Shown here: positions 8,463 through 16,822 of the stretch, piece after piece
Numbering within the stretch: the first letter of the stretch is position 1
Layout of the letters: each line of letters opens with the position of its first letter
Assembly (NCBI GenBank): GCA_045600965.1
Contig: JAZRYW010000050.1
Coordinates: 16,168-80,167, forward strand
Direction of reading: 5' to 3'
Length of the DNA stretch: 64,000 bases
DNA from: RGIG6374 sp045600965
Lineage (GTDB): Bacteria; Bacteroidota; Bacteroidia; Bacteroidales; UBA932
Notes under the pieces: generated by a model
Databases searched by the model: none
Seen by the model: the letters and a program-made list of their open reading frames with translations, nothing else
Told to the model about the DNA's origin: nothing
Translations under genes and position numbers: made by a program

Positions 8463-10706
8463 TTATTCTTTCCAAATTGTCAAGCGCAGTCCGGCATAAA
8501 ACTTTGCGCCCATAAGGGGGCCCCATACCACTGATGCGTTGAAATCCCGGGAGAAGGGATCCCCGGAGGAGATGATGGCGTTCTCCTGACGGAAACCGGT
8601 GAGGTTCTCTCCGCCCACATAGACGTCAAAGTTACGGAATTTTCTGGTTACCTGCGCGAAAAGCTGCGGATAAACGGGGGTCTGCTCCATCCCGTAGGCA
8701 ACTGAGGCAAAGCGGGGAAGTTTCATCGGACCGTTGATCTGCGCAGTGAAGTCGAATATCCACTTGTTCATAGGAAGGGCATACTGCACGTTGAGCACGC
8801 CCTTGAAACGGCTCGTCATAGGGCGCTCAACGAGGCCCTGCCCATGAAGAGTCACCTTGGATTCGGTATATCTGAAGGTTGCCACGAAGTTCAGCCTTTC
8901 GACGGGAGTCACAGAAAAATCCGCCTGGAAGGTGTTGGTGTATGCCCGGCCGTCGAGATTATAGAAGACAACGGCATTCGGAAGGAGTTCCTGGTCGGCG
9001 ATGACCTGGCTGTTGAAGGAACTGTGGAACCAGTCGATACTGACCGAGTTGTTTTCACCCTCACCGAAAGGAAGGTAGGCCGTGAGGTTGCCTCCGAAAG
9101 TCCAGGCGTCCTCAAGGTCGGGACTTTCATACTGACTTATGAAGCTGTAGCCGGTCGAAAGCGCACCCAGGTTGTCGGCAAGGACGGCTGGGGAGCGGAA
9201 TCCGCGGCCTGCGGAGGCGCGGAAGACGAGGTCGTCGGTGAAATTGTACCTGACATTGGCGCGCGGAGCGAAAAGCAGCCCATACACGCTGCTCCAGTCC
9301 ACACGGGCGCCGGCGACCACGGTCACCTTGTCACCGTAGAGATAGGTGTATTCGCCGAATGCTCCGGTCAGGACCTCGCGTCTGGCATCGAGCCATTCCT
9401 GTTCGGGGCCGGAGGGCCTTCCATCAGGAAGGGGTGAAGTCCGGGTCTGCTCCGAGGAGTCGTCATAACGCAGCGACAGACCGGCCGTGAAGTGGTGGTT
9501 CCCGTTGTCCTGATTCTGGTAGAGAAGGTTAGCCAGACCGCTTGAAAGGCCTGAGTTGTAGGGACGCCTGCCGAATGAGCTTCGGGACTCATAGCGTGAC
9601 CAGTCGAGAACAAGGGCAATGTTGGACGTGTTGTCGGCGTTCAGGGGTATGCCCAGCTTGCTGTAGGCATTGTAGTAGCCGTTGTGTATGTCGGACCGCC
9701 ACAGGACGTCGGAGGGGCCGTTGCCCGACATCTGGCCTCCGGTGCGTCTGTCGTCGAGTATCTGCACTCCGAAGCGCCACTGCACGCCGCCGGCGGGGGC
9801 ATAGAGCCAGCGGCTTGAGAAATTGACGTGGGTCTTCAGGGGGTCATCCATAAAGCCGTCGGAGTTGTGGTCCATCTCCTTGAACTGGCGGGAGAAGTGG
9901 ATGAGATTGACCGTGCTCCAGGAGGATCCGAACTGCAGCGACGAGGCGGCGTTGCCCTCGAGCATCGAATCCGAACTGCCGTAGAGCTGAAGGAAGAAGG
10001 GCTTCTCATCCGTAGGCTTGCGGTGTTCCACGTTTATCTGGCCCGTGATGGCTTCAAAGCCGTTTATCACCGAAGAAGGGCCCTTTGCTATCTGTATGCT
10101 TTCCAGCCACTGCCCCGGCACGTAGGACATACCGAAAGGAGAGGCCACGCCCCGCATCACGGGTCGGTTTTCATCGAGCATCTGGGTGTAGGAGCCGGAG
10201 AGCCCGAGCAGCTTTATCTGCTTTGCTCCTGTCACGGCATCGGCATAGCCGACCGTGACAGAGGCGGAGTTCTCGAAACTTTCCGAAAGATTGCAGCAGG
10301 CCATCTTGCAGATGCCTGCGGCGGTGATCACCTCGGTGCGTATGCCTGACATACGGGATATGTAATTGCCCTCCTGACGGCCTATGACGCGGCTTTCGGA
10401 GAGAAGGTTCTCACCGTTTATGTAGAATTCGAGGGAGGTCAGGCCCCTGGAATAGAACAGCGTGTCCTTCGTATAACCGACATAAGTGGCTACGAGCGTC
10501 GCGTTTTCAGCGCCTGCGGCGTTGAAGATGATGCGGCCGTCCCCATCGGCTTCGATCAGCCTGCCCTGTTCAAGCCAGAAAACCTGGGCGAAGGGCAGAG
10601 GCTCGGGCTTTGATGAGGATGCATCGTAGACCGTTCCGGGAATATATTGGGAGTAGGCCCCTACAGCGAGGAACAGGAAGAAAAAAAGCGCTGCGAACCT
10701 TTTCAT
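8463..10706 (-). CDS. TonB-dependent outer membrane receptor (probable metal receptor)
   Basis: 747 residues with a signal peptide (to YSQ), an N-terminal carboxypeptidase-regulatory-like beta domain (about 22-100), a plug domain and a 22-strand barrel ending in an aromatic-rich last strand (GLRLTIWKE). The plug includes TVGYADAVTGAKQIKLLGL and a cysteine cluster CKMACC at about residues 133-138, unusual for TonB plugs and suggestive of a metal ligand. It heads a same-strand run with the HMA protein and hisS. Its promoter is at 10888-10918, and the leader between promoter and start contains a 116-bp palindromic insertion. Confidence 0.9.
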   Translation of the reverse strand: MKRFAALFFFLFLAVGAYSQYIPGTVYDASSSKPEPLPFAQVFWLEQGRLIEADGDGRIIFNAAGAENATLVATYVGYTKDTLFYSRGLTSLEFYINGENLLSESRVIGRQEGNYISRMSGIRTEVITAAGICKMACCNLSESFENSASVTVGYADAVTGAKQIKLLGLSGSYTQMLDENRPVMRGVASPFGMSYVPGQWLESIQIAKGPSSVINGFEAITGQINVEHRKPTDEKPFFLQLYGSSDSMLEGNAASSLQFGSSWSTVNLIHFSRQFKEMDHNSDGFMDDPLKTHVNFSSRWLYAPAGGVQWRFGVQILDDRRTGGQMSGNGPSDVLWRSDIHNGYYNAYSKLGIPLNADNTSNIALVLDWSRYESRSSFGRRPYNSGLSSGLANLLYQNQDNGNHHFTAGLSLRYDDSSEQTRTSPLPDGRPSGPEQEWLDARREVLTGAFGEYTYLYGDKVTVVAGARVDWSSVYGLLFAPRANVRYNFTDDLVFRASAGRGFRSPAVLADNLGALSTGYSFISQYESPDLEDAWTFGGNLTAYLPFGEGENNSVSIDWFHSSFNSQVIADQELLPNAVVFYNLDGRAYTNTFQADFSVTPVERLNFVATFRYTESKVTLHGQGLVERPMTSRFKGVLNVQYALPMNKWIFDFTAQINGPMKLPRFASVAYGMEQTPVYPQLFAQVTRKFRNFDVYVGGENLTGFRQENAIISSGDPFSRDFNASVVWGPLMGAKFYAGLRLTIWKE

Positions 10707-10741
10707 TATGTATCTGTTTAGTCATTCTTATAAAATAACTT

Positions 10742-10857
10742 GGTAATCTTTATGAGTCTTGTTTCGTCCTTTGAATTTGTCATTCAGTCACGTAGCCCGC
10801 TACGCTCCTTCATTTCGCATTCAAAATCCATAAACAATCCTTCATAAATCTTTTACC
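10742..10857. mobile_element. MITE-like palindromic element in the TonB receptor leader
   Basis: A 116-bp non-coding element with ends GGTAA and TTACC. The imperfect terminal inverted repeats of about 25 nt share the blocks GGTAA, TTTATGA and TTGTTT. Its apex is the perfect hairpin CGTAGC-CC-GCTACG at 10791-10804. It is flanked by 5-bp direct repeats AACTT at 10737-10741 and 10858-10862, as expected for a target-site duplication. The leader of holA (46484-46522) carries the same flanks with one AAGTT and no element, which looks like an empty site. No transposase is encoded; mobilisation in trans is inferred. Confidence 0.6.
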
Positions 10858-10887
10858 AACTTATTTTTTCGTCATTCCTTAGGAATG

Positions 10888-10918
10888 CAAAATTACTAAT
10901 ATTGCTTATCTTTGCAAA
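10888..10918 (-). promoter_or_regulatory. Promoter of the TonB receptor-HMA-hisS run
   Basis: On the minus strand TTTG (10918-10915), 19 nt, then TAATTTTG (10895-10888): both Bacteroidota elements at canonical spacing. Transcription would begin near 10881, giving a leader of about 175 nt that includes the palindromic insertion. Confidence 0.65.
10907..10914 (+). promoter_or_regulatory. -7 promoter element for sppA
   Basis: TATCTTTG, 23 nt before the sppA ATG. It directly abuts the -33 element of the divergent receptor promoter, so the two promoters must share polymerase-binding DNA. No clear -33 box on this strand. Confidence 0.55.
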
Positions 10919-10937
10919 AACTATTCCCATCAATACG

Positions 10938-12701
10938 ATGAAAGGATTCTTCAAATACACGCTGGCAGCATTTGTAGGCTGCGTCCTGGCTATACTGATC
11001 GGCACCTGGATGATAATCGGTGCGGTAAGTTCCATCAGTTCGTCCATCAATTCCAAGCCTTCGACGGCAATTCCCCAGAACGCCATACTCAAGATCGACT
11101 TCAAGGAAAAGATTGCCGAGCAGGATGCACGCAACCCATTCTCAGACCTGCAGCTTCAGGGTATGGCCGTCAACACCGGCAGCTCGATAGGTATGCTCAA
11201 GGCCGTCCGCGCACTTGAAACCGCAGCGCAGGACCCGTCGATAAGGTTCCTTTTCATCAACACCGACAACGCCGACCTGACCGACATCACCTCGCTTGAG
11301 GAGTTCCGCAGAGCCATCTGCGCCTTCAAGGAGTCCGGCAAGGCCGTCGTGGCATACGGAAGCCATTTCTCCAACGCCGGCTACTACATAGCCTCCGCTG
11401 CCGACAAGGTCATCATCAACAAGTACGGCGATTTCCTTGTGACCGGCATCTCCTCACAGCTGTTCTTCCTGAAGGACATACTCGACAAAAGCGGTGTCAA
11501 CATACAGCTCATACGGCACGGAAAATACAAATCCGCCGGTGAGATGTTCATAGCCAGCAACATCAGCGAGGCCAACCGCGAACAGAACCAGGCTATGATA
11601 TCCTCCATCTGGGACAGCTGGTGCAAGGATATCGCCGCATCGAGGGACTTCACTGCAGAGCAGTTCAACTCCTGGATAGACAACCTCTCCCTGACCACCA
11701 CAGACCGCCTTCTTGAACTGGGCATCGTTGACGAAGCTTGGTACGGCAATCAGCTGGAGGACTACCTCTGCACCCTTTCAAGCGTCGACAAGCCCGCCGA
11801 CCTGAAGTTCGTGCCCTTTGCCGGCTATGCCGACACCAAGGTGAAGAAGGACTACAAGGTGCGCGAGAAAGTGGCCGTAATCTATGCCGACGGTGAGATA
11901 GCGACCGGCTCCCAGGAAGAGGGCATCGCCTCCGAGCGCTTTGCAGGCATCATATCCAAAGTGCGCCGCGACTCCACCGTCAAGGCTGTCGTCCTGAGAG
12001 TCAACTCTCCCGGAGGAAGCGCCCAGGCCGCAGAAATCATCCGCAACGAACTTTCACTGCTCAAGCAGACCAAGCCCGTGGTGGCGAGCATAGGCAACTA
12101 TGCCGCATCGGGCGGATACTGGATCTCCGCAGGCTGTGACAGGATATTCACCAACCGCACGTCACTGACCGGCTCGATAGGCGTGTTCTCCATCGTGCCG
12201 GATTTCAGCGGCACCGCAGCCAAGCTCGGAGTCAGGGCAGTCACGATAAGCAGCAACAGACACGGTGATATGATGAGCGTGCTCCGTCCGCTTGACGGCG
12301 CCGAGACGGAATATATGACTTCGATGGTGGAGAAGGTATATTCCGACTTCACTTCCGTGGTCTCCGAGGGACGCGGCATTTCCGTGGAAAGAGTTGACTC
12401 TCTCGGCCAGGGACGCGTATGGACAGGGGCCGAAGCCCTTGAGACAGGCCTGGCCGACGAGGTTGGAGGCCTTGTGGATGCCATCGGCTACGCATCCGGC
12501 CTGGCCTGCCTGACGGATTACAGGGTGGTGGAATATCCCGCTCCCGCAGATCCCGTGACCCATATCCTCAACCAGCTGTCCGGCAACAAGGGCGGTGAAC
12601 AGAGCGATCCCCTGGCCTCCCTGACCGGAATTTACAGGGACATCCTCTCCGATGGAGGCACTGTCTGCGCAAGGATGGAATACATTTACGATTTCAGATA
12701 A
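10938..12701 (+). CDS. sppA: Signal peptide peptidase SppA, 67-kDa type
   Basis: 587-residue membrane serine protease that degrades cleaved signal peptides. There is one N-terminal membrane helix, then tandem S49 domains as in the long proteobacterial-type SppA. The N-terminal domain supplies the lysine (GKYK198S) and the C-terminal domain the serine (NYAAS391GGYW), the usual Ser/Lys dyad shared between the repeats. The ATG at 10938 fits the membrane anchor and the promoter at 10907. The CobW gene follows 13 nt downstream on the same strand. Confidence 0.93.
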   Translation: MKGFFKYTLAAFVGCVLAILIGTWMIIGAVSSISSSINSKPSTAIPQNAILKIDFKEKIAEQDARNPFSDLQLQGMAVNTGSSIGMLKAVRALETAAQDPSIRFLFINTDNADLTDITSLEEFRRAICAFKESGKAVVAYGSHFSNAGYYIASAADKVIINKYGDFLVTGISSQLFFLKDILDKSGVNIQLIRHGKYKSAGEMFIASNISEANREQNQAMISSIWDSWCKDIAASRDFTAEQFNSWIDNLSLTTTDRLLELGIVDEAWYGNQLEDYLCTLSSVDKPADLKFVPFAGYADTKVKKDYKVREKVAVIYADGEIATGSQEEGIASERFAGIISKVRRDSTVKAVVLRVNSPGGSAQAAEIIRNELSLLKQTKPVVASIGNYAASGGYWISAGCDRIFTNRTSLTGSIGVFSIVPDFSGTAAKLGVRAVTISSNRHGDMMSVLRPLDGAETEYMTSMVEKVYSDFTSVVSEGRGISVERVDSLGQGRVWTGAEALETGLADEVGGLVDAIGYASGLACLTDYRVVEYPAPADPVTHILNQLSGNKGGEQSDPLASLTGIYRDILSDGGTVCARMEYIYDFR

Positions 12702-12714
12702 CAGCACCAAACCA

Positions 12715-13911
12715 ATGGCGATGAAATACACACCGGTCCTTCTGCTCACCGGTTATCTGGGCAGCGGCAAGACTACACTTCTGAACCGTATTCTGAACAA
12801 CCGCAAGGGTGTCAGATTCGCCGTGATAGTCAACGACATAGGAGAAGTCAACATAGATGCCGACCTTATCCAGAAAGGCGGTGTGGTAGGTCAGCGGGAC
12901 GACAGCCTGGTGGCTCTGCAGAACGGATGCATCTGCTGCACGCTCAAGATGGACCTTGTCAGGCAGCTCAGCGACATCGTCTCGATGGACAAGTTCGACT
13001 ATATAGTCATTGAGGCCAGCGGCATCTGCGAGCCGGCACCGATAGCACAGACCATCTGCCAGATACCGAGGCTTCTGGGTGAGGAATACACCGCCGACGG
13101 CATTGCCAGACTGGACTGCGTTGTGACCGTGGTTGACGCCCTGCGTCTCAGGGACGAGTTCAACGGCGGTCTCGACCTTATGAATGAAAACCTCGACGAG
13201 GAGGATATCGAGAACCTCGTCATCCAGCAGATAGAATTCTGCAACATAGTGCTTCTGAACAAGGCCGCAGAAGTATCCGGGGACGAACTGGGACGCATAA
13301 GGGCGATAGTACGCTCTCTCCAGCCCAAGGCGGAGATAATCGAATGCAACTACGGTGACGTCGACCTCGACAGGATACTCTCCACAGGCCTTTTCGACTT
13401 CGACAGCGTGGCTTCTTCCGCCGCCTGGCTTCAGGAGGTGGAATCCCGTCACGACGATGACGACCAGGATGACGACGACCACGACGGGCATCACCACCAC
13501 CATCACCACGACGATGAAGGTGAGGCCGAGGAATACGGCATCGGCACATATGTCTATTATGAACGCCGCCCCTTCGACATCAACCGTTTCGACGATTTCG
13601 TAGCGCGGAAATGGCCCAAGGAGGTCATACGCGCCAAGGGCATCTGCTATTTCGAGGACGAAGCGGACCTCTGCTTCCTCTTCGAGCAGGCAGGAAGGCA
13701 GGTATCACTCAAGAACGCCGGGCAATGGTATGCCACGGTGCCCAACGACGAACTTGCAGCCCTTCTGGAGCGCGAGCCCGCCCTTGCAAGGGACTGGGAT
13801 GACAAATACGGGGACCGTATGCAGAAACTCGTGTTCATCGGCCGCAATCTCGACAGAGAAAAAATCCGCGAAGCGCTTGACAGCTGCATCGCGGACACTT
13901 ATCACTGGTAG
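12715..13911 (+). CDS. CobW/G3E-family metal-handling GTPase with His/Asp-rich loop
   Basis: 398 residues. Walker A GYLGSGKT at 13-20, the metal-binding CICC motif at C72-C75 and a C-terminal CobW_C domain place it in COG0523. Members deliver zinc, cobalt or iron-nitrile centres. Between the two domains (about residues 245-270) there is a strongly acidic and His-rich loop with seven consecutive histidines flanked by Asp runs, typical of zinc- or nickel-buffering members. The ATG at 12715 is chosen over upstream options because the Walker A then sits at the normal distance; Met3 (12721) is an alternative. No Zur box was recognised. Confidence 0.88.
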   Translation: MAMKYTPVLLLTGYLGSGKTTLLNRILNNRKGVRFAVIVNDIGEVNIDADLIQKGGVVGQRDDSLVALQNGCICCTLKMDLVRQLSDIVSMDKFDYIVIEASGICEPAPIAQTICQIPRLLGEEYTADGIARLDCVVTVVDALRLRDEFNGGLDLMNENLDEEDIENLVIQQIEFCNIVLLNKAAEVSGDELGRIRAIVRSLQPKAEIIECNYGDVDLDRILSTGLFDFDSVASSAAWLQEVESRHDDDDQDDDDHDGHHHHHHHDDEGEAEEYGIGTYVYYERRPFDINRFDDFVARKWPKEVIRAKGICYFEDEADLCFLFEQAGRQVSLKNAGQWYATVPNDELAALLEREPALARDWDDKYGDRMQKLVFIGRNLDREKIREALDSCIADTYHW

Positions 13912-13919
13912 AACGCTTG

Positions 13920-15467
13920 TCAGAACTTGAATCCCAGCGTGAAGATCAGTTTGCTTGACCTGGGAAGGGTCTCGTATGTAAGCCCGGGAAGGCCGTCGTA
14001 TTCGCCATACAGGGTATAGGACTCCCACTGCCTGGGATTGAGGCTCTGCTGGAAGGCGAAGTCGAAATGAATGCCTTCCGCGATTCTCAGGCCGAAACCG
14101 AGCGACCAGTTCCTTCTGGAGGAGTCGAACGACTTTTCGGCCGATGCGAAATAGTTGTATCCGCCACGGAGGGAGAATCCCGGGGTGACCCTCAGTTCCG
14201 CGCCTATACGGAGATTGCCCGCATTGCGGAATTCCTTTTCTATCACATCGTTCTCGCCGGAGAATTCCCTGGGATTGCGGTTGTAGTCCATCATCCTGAT
14301 GCTGCTGTAGTCGGCCTCCTCATAATCGACGCTGACAAGACCGCGATGTCCTATGGTCAATGCACCGCCTACGCTCCATCGCAGAGGGGTGGCCACCCTG
14401 TAGGAATATTCATAGTCGGGTGTGGACCGCTGGGCTCCGAAGCCGTCGGAGAATCGGGATGACATCGTTGTGCTCCAGAAGTCAGTCAGGTCATACCAGG
14501 TCGGGGTGGTGAAGGTGGCGCCAAGACGCAGGTTTGCGATGGGACGCCAGATGATGCCGAACTTCGCATTCACTCCCGAACCCACCGTGGACTGGTAATA
14601 GTTCCTGGTCATACTGTTGAAATTGGTGGCGAAGTCGGAGAGGTTGACCCCTTCCTCGAGATATTCCTCGCTCAGGTCAAGCGCCAGGGAGTAGAGGTTG
14701 AAATTGATGCCGAAATAGAGTTTGTCGGAGATATTGGCGCCCACATTGAATGCAAACTCATCGATGCCTCCGGATGTCTTCCTGAAGAAGGACTGTTTCA
14801 GAAGGCCCGCCGTATAGAGGTCCCCGTCCCCGTTTATGTTCTCCGTGGCTCCTATGTAGTCGGTGTCGCTGTCACCCAGGTTGTTGATAAGGCCCGTCTG
14901 CCAGGCAAGGATCGAATTGACGGGTACATCATAACAGAATGGATCCTCGGCAGAGAGCAGGGAGCGGTCCAGCCCGTAGGAGTTGTATGCTATGTAGCCG
15001 GGCAATGTGCTCTGATTGTTGAAGTTGGCCGTGGTGGAGCAGGAGTTGAAACTGCGGGTGCGGTTGTAGGCGAAGCCGAAATTGATGCTTACAAGGCCGG
15101 AATAGTTGCCGGTGTCGAACACCGCCACGCCCCCGGCGTTGGAAAGGTGGGTGCGGGTGTCCTTGTATGATGAAAGGGTGTTGGTCCCGTCGCTGTTGTT
15201 GAAGCCGGAAGACTGGGATGAGAAGGGATTCACCCCGAGACTGAGAGTGAATTCGTTCCTGTTCATCACGGCCGTCGAGGCGGGGTTGATTGAAATCGCG
15301 CCCATATCACCGCCCAGGGCGGTGAACGCGTTGCCCATCGCCACAGTGCGGGCCGTGCCTTCATAATCCACCTTTGAGAAATTGAGGGCATCGTAAGCCG
15401 ACTGGGCTGATATGGTGTTGCAGGCCAGCATAACGGCCAGTGCTGCAATTATGTTCTTTCTTGTCAT
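13920..15467 (-). CDS. FadL/OMPP1-family outer membrane transport protein
   Basis: 515 residues: signal peptide ending SAQS, then a beta barrel beginning with the conserved N-terminal block (YDALNFSKVDYEGTARTVAM, followed by GNAFTALGGD and SINPAST) seen in FadL-like channels of Bacteroidota. The last strand ends LIFTLGFKF, a proper C-terminal aromatic. Such proteins pass hydrophobic compounds through the outer membrane; the substrate is unknown. ATG at 15467 follows the upstream lipoprotein stop by 22 nt, so the two are likely co-transcribed from the promoter at 16783-16790. Confidence 0.82.
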   Translation of the reverse strand: MTRKNIIAALAVMLACNTISAQSAYDALNFSKVDYEGTARTVAMGNAFTALGGDMGAISINPASTAVMNRNEFTLSLGVNPFSSQSSGFNNSDGTNTLSSYKDTRTHLSNAGGVAVFDTGNYSGLVSINFGFAYNRTRSFNSCSTTANFNNQSTLPGYIAYNSYGLDRSLLSAEDPFCYDVPVNSILAWQTGLINNLGDSDTDYIGATENINGDGDLYTAGLLKQSFFRKTSGGIDEFAFNVGANISDKLYFGINFNLYSLALDLSEEYLEEGVNLSDFATNFNSMTRNYYQSTVGSGVNAKFGIIWRPIANLRLGATFTTPTWYDLTDFWSTTMSSRFSDGFGAQRSTPDYEYSYRVATPLRWSVGGALTIGHRGLVSVDYEEADYSSIRMMDYNRNPREFSGENDVIEKEFRNAGNLRIGAELRVTPGFSLRGGYNYFASAEKSFDSSRRNWSLGFGLRIAEGIHFDFAFQQSLNPRQWESYTLYGEYDGLPGLTYETLPRSSKLIFTLGFKF

Positions 15468-15489
15468 AGCCTTGGTATTAAGAATCTGT

Positions 15490-16707
15490 TTATCTTCTGC
15501 CGCCCACGTGTCCGCCGCCTCCGCCTCCGCCGCTGTGGCCGCCTCCGCTGAAGCCTCCACCGCCGCTATATCCTCCACCGCTGTGGCTGCTGCGGCCGCC
15601 CGAGCTTGTCGAACTGCTGGATGAACGGCTCGTCGAAGTGTTTGAACGGTTCGTCGAAGTGCTTGGAGTGCTGTTTGACGAACTGCGGCTGGAAGTGCTG
15701 CGTCCTGAGGTTGATACGGAAGATCTGCTCCCGGAAACGCTCCCGGAAACGCTCCCGGAGCTTCTGGAAGTGCTGATTCCACTGCCGGTTGATGACCTTC
15801 CGTATGAGGAGGTGGTACGTGTCGAGCTGCCTGCGGCACGAACGCCCGGTGTGGCGCCGGTGCCTCCTGTTATGTGCGTTGACCTGCGGGTGCCGTCGGC
15901 AGTCTGACCGGAGGTGCCTGTGTTGCGCACCCTGCGGGCTCCGTTGTGTGTCTGTGAAGAGTTCTCGAACGACCTGCGGGAGTCGTTGCGGCGCAGATCC
16001 GAACGTACCGCCATTCCACCGTCGGTGCGGTGAGAGCCGCTGTAGCGAATGTCACGGTTGTCATATATCGGACCTGGGCCATAGTACCAGTACCTGTCAT
16101 ACCAGCCGTAGCGGTACCAGGGGTCATACCAGCCCCAGCCAAAGCCCCATCCGTAATAGAAGGGGTCGAAGTACCAGGGGTCGTACCAGCCCACATAGCC
16201 GTAGCAGAAAGGCCCGTACCATCCGCCGTAATAAGCGGGGTTGTACCGGCCGTACACCCAGGGGCTGTACCAGCCGTGGAGAGGAGAGTACCAGTAATAG
16301 CTGATGCCCCACCAGGGATTGTACCAGGCATCGTCCCACGCGTTGACATTGATGTTTATGGTATAGTCGGGGCTGTCGAACCTGTGAAGACGCTCCTCGT
16401 AAGAAAGGCCGTCCTCGTATATGAGGTAAGTCTCGCCGGGTTTGGCGTCAATCTCAACCACACCGTTATCGTCGAAGAAAAGGACGTCATCGACAGCCGC
16501 CACTGTGGTTCCGGAACCTTGGCGGTCGGCGGCACGAAGCCTCTCCAGCTCCGCCTGAGCTGCGGCGCGGGCCTCCATACGTTCCCTGTCGGGCCTTGCG
16601 TAGATGGCGTCATCGTTCCAGGACGAGCCGGAATTGACCACTATCACGCCGCATCCTGTAAGAGTCATTGACCCGAGGATGAGTGCAAAAATGAAAGTGT
16701 TCTTCAT
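15490..16707 (-). CDS. Low-complexity lipoprotein, Tyr/Trp-rich centre and Ser/Arg/Gly-rich tail
   Basis: 405 residues. Lipoprotein signal (TLTGC, Cys20). After a short globular-looking part come about 100 residues dominated by Tyr, Trp, Gly, Pro and Phe with repeated WYDPWY-like units, then a long Ser/Thr/Arg tail, and a final Gly/His/Ser stretch. I do not recognise a catalytic domain. Proteins of this design in Bacteroidota are probably surface or periplasmic adhesive/structural lipoproteins, but that is inference. The start is set by an unusually strong Shine-Dalgarno (AAGGAGG) 8 nt upstream. It precedes the FadL-like gene. Confidence 0.78.
   Translation of the reverse strand: MKNTFIFALILGSMTLTGCGVIVVNSGSSWNDDAIYARPDRERMEARAAAQAELERLRAADRQGSGTTVAAVDDVLFFDDNGVVEIDAKPGETYLIYEDGLSYEERLHRFDSPDYTININVNAWDDAWYNPWWGISYYWYSPLHGWYSPWVYGRYNPAYYGGWYGPFCYGYVGWYDPWYFDPFYYGWGFGWGWYDPWYRYGWYDRYWYYGPGPIYDNRDIRYSGSHRTDGGMAVRSDLRRNDSRRSFENSSQTHNGARRVRNTGTSGQTADGTRRSTHITGGTGATPGVRAAGSSTRTTSSYGRSSTGSGISTSRSSGSVSGSVSGSRSSVSTSGRSTSSRSSSNSTPSTSTNRSNTSTSRSSSSSTSSGGRSSHSGGGYSGGGGFSGGGHSGGGGGGGHVGGRR
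15727..15759. repeat. Tandem 12-bp repeat inside the low-complexity lipoprotein
   Basis: Two and three-quarter copies of GCTCCCGGAAAC, encoding Ser-Gly-Ser-Val units in the tail. Exact identity of the copies suggests recent slippage and possible length variation between strains. Confidence 0.75.
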
Positions 16708-16715
16708 AAATTGGT

Positions 16716-16722
16716 CCTCCTT
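16716..16722 (-). promoter_or_regulatory. Strong Shine-Dalgarno for the low-complexity lipoprotein
   Basis: AAGGAGG 8 nt before the ATG at 16707. Most genes in this window lack any such sequence, so it marks an efficiently translated gene and fixes the start. Confidence 0.6.
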
Positions 16723-16736
16723 AAAGATAAAATTCT

Positions 16737-16744
16737 TAATTTTG
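16737..16744 (+). promoter_or_regulatory. -7 promoter element for proS
   Basis: TAATTTTG, giving a leader of about 70 nt to the proS ATG. A hairpin (CCGCC-AAAA-GGCGG, 16752-16765) lies just after the predicted transcription start. Confidence 0.5.
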
Positions 16745-16782
16745 CGGCGCTCCGCCAAAAGGCGGGAACTGTAAACTTAAGA

Positions 16783-16790
16783 CAAAAATA
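16783..16790 (-). promoter_or_regulatory. -7 promoter element for the lipoprotein-FadL pair
   Basis: TATTTTTG on the minus strand, with a near-match GTTG about 20 nt upstream at the -33 position. The transcript would run leftward through the same hairpin as the proS leader, so the two 5' UTRs overlap antisense by roughly 30 nt. Confidence 0.45.
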
Positions 16791-16822
16791 ACAACTTTTA
16801 TACCAATAACCAACGATTCATT

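Noticed and set aside
12694..13509. 271-codon minus-strand frame opposite the CobW gene
   Set aside because: Shadow of a conserved GTPase; its Val/Asp-rich sequence reflects the His/Asp loop codons.
13490..13520. Seven-histidine run in the CobW gene as an engineered tag
   Set aside because: It is embedded in a natural Asp/His-rich metal-binding loop usual for this family and flanked by native sequence.
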